Source of the DNA: an uncultured Campylobacter sp.
Lineage (GTDB): Bacteria > Campylobacterota > Campylobacteria > Campylobacterales > Campylobacteraceae
Length of the DNA: 23,314 nucleotides
NCBI RefSeq assembly: GCF_938045345.1
Contig: NZ_CALIMS010000017.1
Span: 1 to 23,314 of the forward strand
Reading direction: 5' to 3'
Shown here: positions 16,588 through 23,314 of the stretch, one piece after another
Position numbering within the stretch: the first letter of the stretch is position 1
How the letters are laid out: each line of letters starts with the position of its first letter
The notes under the pieces: model-generated
The model's input: only the letters and a program-made list of their open reading frames with translations
Told to the model about the DNA's origin: nothing
Database searches by the model: none
Program-made: the position numbers and the translations under genes

Positions 16588-17121
16588 TTATGGTTTTTGA
16601 ATAGTGCGCCTATGATATGTAATCTGCGGCCTCCCCATAACCGCTACGTTGGATTTTACTACCACGTCTACAAGCGCAGCATGGCTTAGAATTCTGCCCA
16701 CACTACCATTTGCAAGTGTTTCGGACGAGCCTTGCCCAAAATTACTATAAGCGACGGTATGATTGCCGGGCGCACCCAACTGTCTATCGAAATATCCGAA
16801 TGTCACGGTGATATCAAACATCTTTTGAGCTGGATCATTTGACGGATATGCTAGCGTAATCGTATTTAACGTAGGATTGGTTGTAGCCGTGGCACCGCCT
16901 TCTTTAAGCGGGGTAGTTAGATACTGATGCTTTTGCATAGCAAGGACTGCCAGCTCCGTAGCACTCTGAGCTAGCAGTAGCGCCTGCTCTCTGCCTTGGA
17001 TATTATTGACATCGCGAGCCGTCATAGACGCGATAGATAGCGCCGTAATCGCGGTAGTCGCTACAATGATGATAAAAAATATGGCCGCTACTAGAGCAAA
17101 GCCTTTTCGCATAGTTTTCAT
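16588..17121 (-). CDS. Minor pilin-like protein without Glu5 (PilX/MshP/GspK type)
   Basis: The protein has 177 residues. After MKTMRKG a prepilin-peptidase site is followed by FALVAAIFFIIIVATTAITAL, one long N-terminal helix. Position 5 of the mature protein is Ala, not the Glu found in major pilins. This is a mark of GspK, and also seen in PilX and MshP, the minor subunits thought to sit at the pilus tip. The rest is a small globular part with no Cys. Its ATG overlaps the stop of the upstream pilin gene by one base (TAATG), indicating translational coupling. A second ATG three codons in (MRKG) is possible. It is the third prepilin gene of the run and is followed by hpf. Confidence 0.8.
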   Translation of the reverse strand: MKTMRKGFALVAAIFFIIIVATTAITALSIASMTARDVNNIQGREQALLLAQSATELAVLAMQKHQYLTTPLKEGGATATTNPTLNTITLAYPSNDPAQKMFDITVTFGYFDRQLGAPGNHTVAYSNFGQGSSETLANGSVGRILSHAALVDVVVKSNVAVMGRPQITYHRRTIQKP

Positions 17122-18194
17122 TAGTACACCACCTGTGCTTTACAAACGTTCAGATCCAGCTCTGCAGGATCGAAATTTCTGCCGTCGTCTCTCATACATA
17201 GTTTAAGCGCAACAGCGCCGTTATCGTCCTTGAACCTAAACAAGCTCACGTCCTCGGCTAGTAACGCGCTGCTAGCAACATTGTATGAGTTCGCATCGTT
17301 TGCAACAGTGCTCCATGGACGATAATTATATTTTAAAACCAAATCAAAATTTTTACTTAATACATTACCAGCATTATCTCTCATATATACAATACTATCC
17401 CTACCCCCTAAATCTGGAACGATCGCGTAGGCACTATGAGCTATATAATACTGCTCGGAGAATTCCTGTGAGTTATCGTTATTTGGATTGAGCGGATACT
17501 GATTTATCCTGATAGTTTCGCCTTCCATATTACCGCTACCCGCAGCACTAGGAGTACCTACGGCGATCAACACGCGATTGCTACCGTTTGCTTGAACCGC
17601 TCTATCGTAGCCGAAGCCTATACCTACGCTAGTAGGGGAGGCATCGTTAGTAACGACCCTAAAAATAACGGCAACTTGGGTGTTATTAGACGGAGTATTA
17701 TACGCGGTAGCCCTTAAGTTCTGAACTATCCTAGCTACTTGCGGAAAATCGCTACCCAAGGAGACCATATTAAATTCAGCTCTCGTATTCCCAATATAGC
17801 CAGCATCTTCTATACCTGCTTTCCATTTGTCATCTCGAAGCTGAGACATTGACATGAAACCACTCCAACCTGGAGTTCTCTTATTTATATTTCTCGTCTC
17901 TACGCTTTGACCGATCCATTCTAGTATGTCGTATTTCGGATCAGTAAGATCACTAATCGGCACAAACTCATTTGTTCTAAGCTCTCTGCCTATGGTAGAG
18001 CTTTTTATTCTATCCTCCAAGCGGTTTGTGATTAGCATCATCGCATTTTGCGTTCTGGCTTCCAGTTGGTTTACTGCGCGCACATGTACGTAGGATTTGT
18101 AGATCTTCGTGTATAGATCGGCACCAAACATCGAGATGATACCTAGCACTACGATAACAAACACTAGCTCTATAAGGGTAAAACCTTTTTTCAT
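17121..18194 (-). CDS. Prepilin-like protein, MshO/GspJ type
   Basis: The protein has 357 residues, long for a pilin. MKKG / FTLIELVFVIVVLGIISM is a canonical class III/type IVa prepilin signal with Glu5 present. It is followed by the helix YKSYVHVRAVNQLEARTQNA and a large globular domain, with two Cys only near the C-terminus (LKLCMRDD, LNVCKAQ) that could form the pilin D-loop disulfide. The length and early helix recall MshO or GspJ minor pilins. AGGAG lies before the ATG; the start is 12 bases after the preceding gene. It is likely an inner-membrane prepilin cut by a PilD-type peptidase and placed in a short (pseudo)pilus. Confidence 0.85.
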   Translation of the reverse strand: MKKGFTLIELVFVIVVLGIISMFGADLYTKIYKSYVHVRAVNQLEARTQNAMMLITNRLEDRIKSSTIGRELRTNEFVPISDLTDPKYDILEWIGQSVETRNINKRTPGWSGFMSMSQLRDDKWKAGIEDAGYIGNTRAEFNMVSLGSDFPQVARIVQNLRATAYNTPSNNTQVAVIFRVVTNDASPTSVGIGFGYDRAVQANGSNRVLIAVGTPSAAGSGNMEGETIRINQYPLNPNNDNSQEFSEQYYIAHSAYAIVPDLGGRDSIVYMRDNAGNVLSKNFDLVLKYNYRPWSTVANDANSYNVASSALLAEDVSLFRFKDDNGAVALKLCMRDDGRNFDPAELDLNVCKAQVVY

Positions 18195-18206
18195 CTCGCG
18201 CTCCTG

Positions 18207-18953
18207 TCAGTTATATCGTCTAGTAACGGTTGTCTGGACGCCGACGCCGATATTAGATAAAAACGCTTTTAAAACGACTGATTTAGCAGCACCGTCTCTC
18301 GCTACAGCATCGTTGAGATCCGTAGCAGCAACCCTAACCATCTTGATATTGGTAACAGCGCCATTGGATGGCTGATCACTAAGAACACCACTTATATCGG
18401 TACCGGTAGCATACTGCGCAGCAGTAAAAGGCTCTGCTACATAATCCACATCTATATTAATCCTAGTATTTAGAATGAAGTCGCCCTTGCTGCTAGAGCC
18501 TACCAGATCACCGACTCTTATATCGGTCGTGAACTGGTCGTAGTCGTCAATATCGTTATAACGACCTCCGCCAACCGAAATTCCATTTCTACCAAATTGC
18601 TTTTTTGTAGCCGGAGTTTGGGAGCTGATTCCACGCTGACTAGCTTCCGGCAAAATCCCCGGTCTAACTTCCTTGGTACTATTGCCCGAATCATCTACGC
18701 CTGGAGTTACGGTCAAAATTCTATCCATGCAGCTCGCATCGCCTCCGCATGTAGCATCATTAGCATACGCACTATCCCATTGCGCCTTAGATACGCGAGA
18801 CATTAAAGCTTTGGCGTTATATACGAGCTCCTCTTTGATCGCAAGGGCATTTAGCTCGGTCGTCTGCGCGACGATACGAGGGATCGCCATCGTCGTAATC
18901 GCCAAAATCACGATAGTAAAGATCAGCTCAATTAGAGTAAAACCTTTTTTCAT
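18207..18953 (-). CDS. Prepilin-like protein, first gene of the pilin run
   Basis: The protein has 248 residues from ATG 18953. An earlier ATG at 18995 would add 14 residues ahead of the prepilin signal and lacks a ribosome site, whereas AAAGGATG lies just before 18953. MKKG / FTLIELIFTIVILAITTMAI is a canonical prepilin start with Glu5. The body has one Cys pair (TCGGDASC) and a Gly-rich middle, ending in VQTTVTRRYN. It resembles minor pilins of the MshC/MshD or GspH type more than a major pilin, which would be shorter. It heads an operon of three prepilin genes plus hpf, transcribed away from bamD-lon. Confidence 0.85.
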   Translation of the reverse strand: MKKGFTLIELIFTIVILAITTMAIPRIVAQTTELNALAIKEELVYNAKALMSRVSKAQWDSAYANDATCGGDASCMDRILTVTPGVDDSGNSTKEVRPGILPEASQRGISSQTPATKKQFGRNGISVGGGRYNDIDDYDQFTTDIRVGDLVGSSSKGDFILNTRINIDVDYVAEPFTAAQYATGTDISGVLSDQPSNGAVTNIKMVRVAATDLNDAVARDGAAKSVVLKAFLSNIGVGVQTTVTRRYN

Positions 18954-19019
18954 CTTACATCCTTTCTTTAAAATTTTGAAATTACGGAAACGCAAACTTA
19001 CTCTGCGTTATCGGCGCTA

Positions 19020-19025
19020 ATTATA
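19020..19025 (-). promoter_or_regulatory. -10 box of the pilin-hpf operon
   Basis: On the minus strand it reads TATAAT, about 67 bases upstream of the first pilin ATG at 18953. It lies in the divergent region shared with bamD, where no other good minus-strand -10 is seen. Confidence 0.5.
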
Positions 19026-19167
19026 CTATTGTTAAACTTAAATTTAGAATTTATCGCGTAAATTTTTTTGGTTTCTAAAGATTTTTAAGCCCGAACGCAC
19101 AAAAATTTTAAAGAAATTCCATTTTTAAATTTGGACGCGGAATTTAAGCTTGCATTTACTCAAAGAC

Positions 19168-19173
19168 TATAAA
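19168..19173 (+). promoter_or_regulatory. -10 box of the bamD-lon operon
   Basis: TATAAA lies 32 bases before the bamD ATG at 19206, with AAGGAT (19195-19200) as ribosome site between. No clear -35 is seen. Lon is often heat-induced; I see no HspR- or CIRCE-type inverted repeat here. Confidence 0.4.
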
Positions 19174-19205
19174 ATTACGAGCTAAATAAATTCCAAGGAT
19201 TTTTT

Positions 19206-19853
19206 ATGACAAATCTAAGTAAAATTCTATTCGCTCTCCTATTTATCGCGTTTATCGGCGGCTGCAGTGGCAAAGGTGACGGCGAGCTTTTTAATCTAAG
19301 CCCCGAAGCGTGGTATTCTAAAATTTTAGAAGATATCAATAACGCCAGCATGGAGGATGCCGAGAAGCACTACACTAGCTTTTCTAGCGAGCATATCGCC
19401 TCTCCGCTGCTTGAGGAGATGACGCTCATTATGGCGTGGGCATTCGTGGAGGATGAAAACTACGAGAAAGCAAACAAATACCTAGACGAATATATCCGCC
19501 TCTACGGTACGACGCAAAAGATCGAATACGCGAGATTTCTAAAGATCAGAGCAAATTTCGACTCCTTTAGCCGCCCAAATCGCAACCAAAAGCTAATGCT
19601 AAACAGCATCGACGAAATTCGAAAATTTATAGCTGAATACCCGCAGAGCGAGTATCGTCCGCTACTTGAGACGATGCTAACAAAGCTACGCCTTGCCGAG
19701 CATCAGCTAAATATAGACATTAAAGACCTTTACCAGCGCACCGACCGCGAAAGTTCTGCCAAAATTTACGAGCAGCGCATCGAAGAGTCCCCGCTAAACG
19801 GCACCGACGTCATTAAACCGCACTCGCCTTGGTATCGCGCGATTTTTGAGTAG
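19206..19853 (+). CDS. bamD: Outer-membrane assembly lipoprotein BamD
   Basis: BamD is the essential lipoprotein partner of BamA in inserting beta-barrel proteins, such as the receptor at the left of this window, into the outer membrane. The protein has 215 residues. The signal ends in FIGGC, placing the lipid-carrying Cys at 20. It is followed by SPEAWYSKILEDINNASMED and TPR-type helical pairs (EKANKYLDEYIRLYG, IDEIRKFIAEYPQSEYRP), the usual BamD layout. The C-terminus SPWYRAIFE is short compared with proteobacterial homologues, as seen in Campylobacter. It is followed after eight bases by lon, the same pair as in C. jejuni. Confidence 0.9.
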   Translation: MTNLSKILFALLFIAFIGGCSGKGDGELFNLSPEAWYSKILEDINNASMEDAEKHYTSFSSEHIASPLLEEMTLIMAWAFVEDENYEKANKYLDEYIRLYGTTQKIEYARFLKIRANFDSFSRPNRNQKLMLNSIDEIRKFIAEYPQSEYRPLLETMLTKLRLAEHQLNIDIKDLYQRTDRESSAKIYEQRIEESPLNGTDVIKPHSPWYRAIFE

Positions 19854-19861
19854 GAGGAGCG

Positions 19862-22369
19862 ATGCAACTGATGCAAAATACAACCTTCCCGAGCGATCTG
19901 CCTATCATCGTCGAGGACGAGCTATTTTTATATCCGTTTATGATAGCGCCCCTTTTTATCGGCGACGAGCATAACAAAAAAGCTCTTGATCTAGCCGCTA
20001 AAAACGAATCTATGATAATGGTCGTAAGCTCAAAGTCGGAATTTAGCGGCGATAGAAGCTTCGGCGGTATCTATAACGCAGGCGTAGTGGGCTCTGTGAT
20101 GAGAACCGTGCCGCTTCCGGATGGACGGGTTAAAATTTTATTCCAAGGCGCACTAAAAGGCAAAATCGTAAAAGAAATTTCACAAGATCCGCTAATTGCT
20201 ACCGTCGATATCATCCACGACGAGCGCGGCAACGATCAAAAATTAGACGCGCTAGTAAGCGTGCTGAAGGAAAAAACCAAGACGCTTAGCACTCTTACGC
20301 ATTTTTTTCCGAACGATCTGCTAAAGACGATCGACGACGGCACCGACGCCGCGCGCGTCTGCGATCTCATTTTAAGCGCACTGCGCCTAAAAAAACAGGT
20401 AGCCTACTCATTTTTTACCGAGAGCAACTTGCAAAAGCGCCTTTTCAACCTCATCAACTACATCTCCGACGAGATCGAAGCGCAGAGGCTCGAAAAGGAG
20501 ATCAAAAGCAAAGTTCACTCCAAGATCGACAAGACAAATAAGGAGTATTTTTTAAAAGAGCAGCTCAAGCAGATTCAAAAGGAGCTCGGTGGCGATGCCG
20601 ATCGCGACGTCGAGATCGAGGAGTACCGCAAAAAGCTGGAAGCCAAAAAGCCCTATTTGGGCGAGGATGCTTACAAAGAGATCAAAAAGCAGATCGATAA
20701 ATTTGCCCGCCTTCATCCGGACAGCGCCGATGCGGGGCTCGTGCAGAGCTATCTGGACTGGGTTTTGGAGGTGCCTTTTGAAAAGACCGCCAAGCATAAG
20801 ATGTCCATCGACGGCGTCACCGCGCAGCTAAATAAAGACCACCACTCCTTGAAAAAGCCCAAGGCGCGCATCGAGGAGTATTTCGCGCTGAAGCAGCTTT
20901 TAGAGCTTCGCGGCACAAGCGGCAAGAAGAGCAAAGAGGAAGGCAAAAACGGCGGCGCGATCCTGTGCTTTTATGGCCCTCCCGGCGTAGGCAAGACGAG
21001 CCTTGCGAACTCCATCGCGACCGCGCTTAAGCGCAAACTTATCCGCGTCGCTTTAGGCGGGCTCGAGGACGTAAACGAGCTACGCGGACATCGCCGCACC
21101 TACATCGGCGCGATGCCGGGCCGCATCGTGCAAGGGCTCATCGAGGCAAATCAGATGAACCCCGTCATCGTGCTTGATGAGATCGATAAAATTTCAAGCT
21201 CATACAAGGGCGATCCGACCGCAGTTCTGCTTGAAATTTTAGACCCCGAGCAAAACTCGAGCTTTAGGGATTACTATCTAAATTTCAACATCGATCTTAG
21301 CAAGATCATCTTTATCGCCACGGCGAACGACGTATCTCTCATACCTGCGCCGCTGCGCGATAGGATGGAATTTATCGAGCTTAGCTCATATACGCCGCAG
21401 GAGAAATTTCAGATCGCCAAAGACTATCTGATCCCTCAGGAGCTGCAGCGCCACGGCCTAAAATCAGCCGACGTAGCGATCAACCCCGCCGCCCTTTCCG
21501 AGATCATCGAAGAGTACACGCGCGAAAGCGGCGTGCGAAACCTGCGCCGCCAGATCGCTGCGATCTTCCGCAAAGTCGCGGTTAAAATTTTAAAAGACAA
21601 AGAATTTAAAAAAATCGTCGTTACGACGAAAAATTTAAGCGAATTCCTAAATAAGAAGGTTTTCGAGATCGACGAGGTCGAAAAGTGCGATCAAATCGGC
21701 ATCGTAAACGGACTTGCATGGACTGCGGTAGGCGGCGACGTGCTCAAGATCGAGGCGGTCAAGATCAAAGGCAAGGGCGCGATGACGATCACGGGCCAGC
21801 TCGGCGACGTGATGAAAGAATCCGCGCAGATCGCCTTTAGCGTCGTAAAGGTGCTGATCGACGAGGGCAAGCTCAAAGCCGCTCAAGACGCGGAGAGTGG
21901 CGCGGCAAAAGCCCCGCGCGCCGGTAAAAACTCCGCATTGCGCGCAAATGGCGGCGCATCTAAAAGCCCTGCGGCGCGAAATTTAGGCGCGGAGGAGAAT
22001 TCCGAGAGCTCAGAGCAGATTTATAACAAATTCGACCTTCACATCCACGTGCCCGAGGGCGCGACGCCCAAGGACGGACCGAGCGCGGGCATCACGATGA
22101 GCACGGCGATCGCGTCGATTTTAAGCGAGCGCAAGGTGCGCGCCGATCTGGCGATGACGGGCGAGATCACGTTAAGCGGCAAGGTGCTGCCGATCGGTGG
22201 GCTTAAGGAGAAGCTCATCGCCGCGCACAAAGCCAAAATCGCCGAGGTTTTGATCCCGCGCAAAAACTACGAGCGCGACCTAGCAGAGATCCCGGACGAG
22301 GTCAAAAACGATCTGAAAATAACGCCCGTAGAGCGGATCGAAGAGGTGCTGAAGCTGGCGCTCGTTTAA
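19862..22369 (+). CDS. lon: ATP-dependent protease Lon
   Basis: Lon is a cytoplasmic hexameric AAA+ serine protease that removes misfolded and short-lived regulatory proteins. The protein has 835 residues. It consists of an N-terminal substrate domain, a coiled region (EAQRLEKEIKSKVHSKIDKT), Walker A GPPGVGKT (372-379), Walker B VIVLDEID (435-442), and a C-terminal protease domain with catalytic Ser741 in DGPSAG and Lys784 in GGLKEKL. All catalytic residues are present. Two low-complexity inserts are visible: a short one just before Walker A (GTSGKKSKEEGKNGG) and one of about 45 residues (674-718; Ala/Gly/Ser/Lys/Arg-rich, then acidic) just before the protease core. They make it longer than the roughly 784-residue E. 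coli enzyme. GGAGGAG right after the bamD stop is the ribosome site, so the two genes are coupled. Confidence 0.98.
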   Translation: MQLMQNTTFPSDLPIIVEDELFLYPFMIAPLFIGDEHNKKALDLAAKNESMIMVVSSKSEFSGDRSFGGIYNAGVVGSVMRTVPLPDGRVKILFQGALKGKIVKEISQDPLIATVDIIHDERGNDQKLDALVSVLKEKTKTLSTLTHFFPNDLLKTIDDGTDAARVCDLILSALRLKKQVAYSFFTESNLQKRLFNLINYISDEIEAQRLEKEIKSKVHSKIDKTNKEYFLKEQLKQIQKELGGDADRDVEIEEYRKKLEAKKPYLGEDAYKEIKKQIDKFARLHPDSADAGLVQSYLDWVLEVPFEKTAKHKMSIDGVTAQLNKDHHSLKKPKARIEEYFALKQLLELRGTSGKKSKEEGKNGGAILCFYGPPGVGKTSLANSIATALKRKLIRVALGGLEDVNELRGHRRTYIGAMPGRIVQGLIEANQMNPVIVLDEIDKISSSYKGDPTAVLLEILDPEQNSSFRDYYLNFNIDLSKIIFIATANDVSLIPAPLRDRMEFIELSSYTPQEKFQIAKDYLIPQELQRHGLKSADVAINPAALSEIIEEYTRESGVRNLRRQIAAIFRKVAVKILKDKEFKKIVVTTKNLSEFLNKKVFEIDEVEKCDQIGIVNGLAWTAVGGDVLKIEAVKIKGKGAMTITGQLGDVMKESAQIAFSVVKVLIDEGKLKAAQDAESGAAKAPRAGKNSALRANGGASKSPAARNLGAEENSESSEQIYNKFDLHIHVPEGATPKDGPSAGITMSTAIASILSERKVRADLAMTGEITLSGKVLPIGGLKEKLIAAHKAKIAEVLIPRKNYERDLAEIPDEVKNDLKITPVERIEEVLKLALV

Positions 22370-22393
22370 ATTTAAAGCGCCGTTTTAAATTTA
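22367..22393 (+). terminator. AT-rich hairpin at the lon stop codon, weak terminator candidate
   Basis: TAAATTTAAA and TTTAAATTTA form a ten-pair stem with a seven-base loop. The left arm begins at the lon stop codon. The stem is all A-T and no T run follows, so termination would be weak. Two AAATTT words are part of the stem, so it may be a by-product of that word. Confidence 0.25.
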
Positions 22394-22553
22394 GCCGCTT
22401 TAGTCGCACGCTGGAGGTTAAATTCGCATTCTAAATTTGGCTGAGCGCTACCATAGACTCTGAAATTTTAAAATCCTACCGCATGGCGCACGGAATTAAA
22501 AACTCTTTAGATTCCCGTTTGCGCCGTTTGCGATCAAAATATAAAGCAAGAAA

Positions 22554-23195
22554 GTGATAAGACTAAAAGCAAGATTAAGATTAGCCGCAAGGAAGCTTGA
22601 AATCGCCTTTTTTATTAGCCTGATCGCTTATGTTTTGGCAGCTTTGAGCTTATTTGCCGTGCCCGAAGATATCTTGTCCGCTCACGCAGTTTTTAGAGAC
22701 TTTACGGCGTTTATGGCGGGCTTTTACCCGGCTATAGACGTAGCGCGAACCAAAACAACCTTTGGCGATGTAGCGGTGTTTCATCTTAGCTATTTATGCT
22801 TTTTTATGCCCGTTTGTTTGCTGTTTGCGGTACTTTACGGCGTGGCAAAAGGAGCTACCAGTAGGCTTGAGGAAAACAAAAACAACGCCCAGGCTCTTTC
22901 GCAAGGCATTATTTTATTTGCGCTTATCGTATGCTTTTTGGTATTCGGCGGACTTGATGATTTTTTCTCGGGTTATAGAATATGGCACACTTATCGCCCG
23001 ACGCGAGAGTTCATAGCACAGATGAGGCTAGAATTATTTTTATACTATGAAATGATCGGCTTTGGCATTGCAAATTTTTGCGTGATGATGTCGGCGTATC
23101 TTATTATACAGATTTGTAGGCAGCTGCGGGCGTTCATTTTGCTTAGGGCTCACCAAACGGCTGCGTTTTTCGGACGGATATTTAGGCAACGCTAG
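22554..23195 (+). CDS. Four-helix inner-membrane protein of unknown function
   Basis: The protein has 213 residues. The likely start is GTG 22554, preceded only by a weak purine stretch (AAAGCAAGAAA). A basic N-terminus (RLKARLRLAARK) is followed by four hydrophobic segments, near residues 17-38, 72-98, 115-135 and 165-187, and a basic C-terminus (RQLRAFILLRAHQ). This fits an inner-membrane protein with both ends in the cytoplasm. Between segments 1 and 2 is a polar periplasmic stretch, and between 3 and 4 a stretch with RIWHTYRPTREF. I do not recognise the family. It lies 184 bases after lon, with a possible weak hairpin between, so it may or may not share the bamD-lon transcript. Confidence 0.7.
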   Translation: MIRLKARLRLAARKLEIAFFISLIAYVLAALSLFAVPEDILSAHAVFRDFTAFMAGFYPAIDVARTKTTFGDVAVFHLSYLCFFMPVCLLFAVLYGVAKGATSRLEENKNNAQALSQGIILFALIVCFLVFGGLDDFFSGYRIWHTYRPTREFIAQMRLELFLYYEMIGFGIANFCVMMSAYLIIQICRQLRAFILLRAHQTAAFFGRIFRQR

Positions 23196-23314
23196 CCGAC
23201 TCGTTAAAGCTTGTTTAAATTTGACCGTACTTGTCGATAAATGAGCGCAAATTTAGCTCAAATTTGACGCGTGAAACGCTAAATTTAAACGGCTAAAACC
23301 ATAAATTTAAGCCG

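Noticed and set aside
19133..19153. Possible sigma-54 promoter upstream of bamD
   Set aside because: The GG and GC elements are 11 rather than 10 bases apart and the flanking consensus is poor; TATAAA at 19168 is a better explanation.

Overview
The window looks like the chromosome of a Campylobacter-type epsilonproteobacterium. BamD and Lon lie together as they do in Campylobacter jejuni, the proteins are epsilonproteobacterial in style, and the word AAATTT is strikingly dense between genes. The GC content appears too high for C. jejuni. It fits the oral Campylobacter group, and C. gracilis is my best guess. That guess is helped by the absence of fliW next to bamD-lon, as expected in a lineage without flagella. 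No tRNA, rRNA, CRISPR array, insertion sequence or phage gene was seen.

Left part (1-6305): an iron-uptake style pair is followed by accessory genes. A TonB-dependent outer-membrane receptor has its signal peptide and body in different frames, separated by a run of seven G. This looks like a phase-variable gene caught in the OFF state. The PepSY-type membrane protein behind it has an amber codon at codon 10. Next come a small lipoprotein on the minus strand with a perfect palindrome over its promoter, a four-helix membrane protein on the plus strand, and a minus-strand gene resembling DUF6882 that appears frameshifted near its start.

Middle (6306-9336): lepA (elongation factor 4) lies on the minus strand between two long gene-free stretches full of AAATTT-type words and one diverged direct duplication.

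Pilus/adhesin block (9284-19025, minus strand): three prepilin-like genes and a ribosome hibernation factor (hpf) form one tight run. After a gap of about 590 bases comes a 2033-residue secreted cysteine-containing protein with a strong terminator. The order of two FTLIE minor pilins, one Glu5-less minor pilin and one giant exported protein recalls the end of the Vibrio MSHA pilus locus (mshD/O-P-Q). I infer that the giant protein is a pilus-associated adhesin or a substrate of a type IV pilus/type II secretion-like machine. The machine itself is not in the window.

Right part (19168-23195, plus strand): bamD and lon form a two-gene operon transcribed divergently from the pilin genes, followed by a four-helix membrane protein of unknown role.
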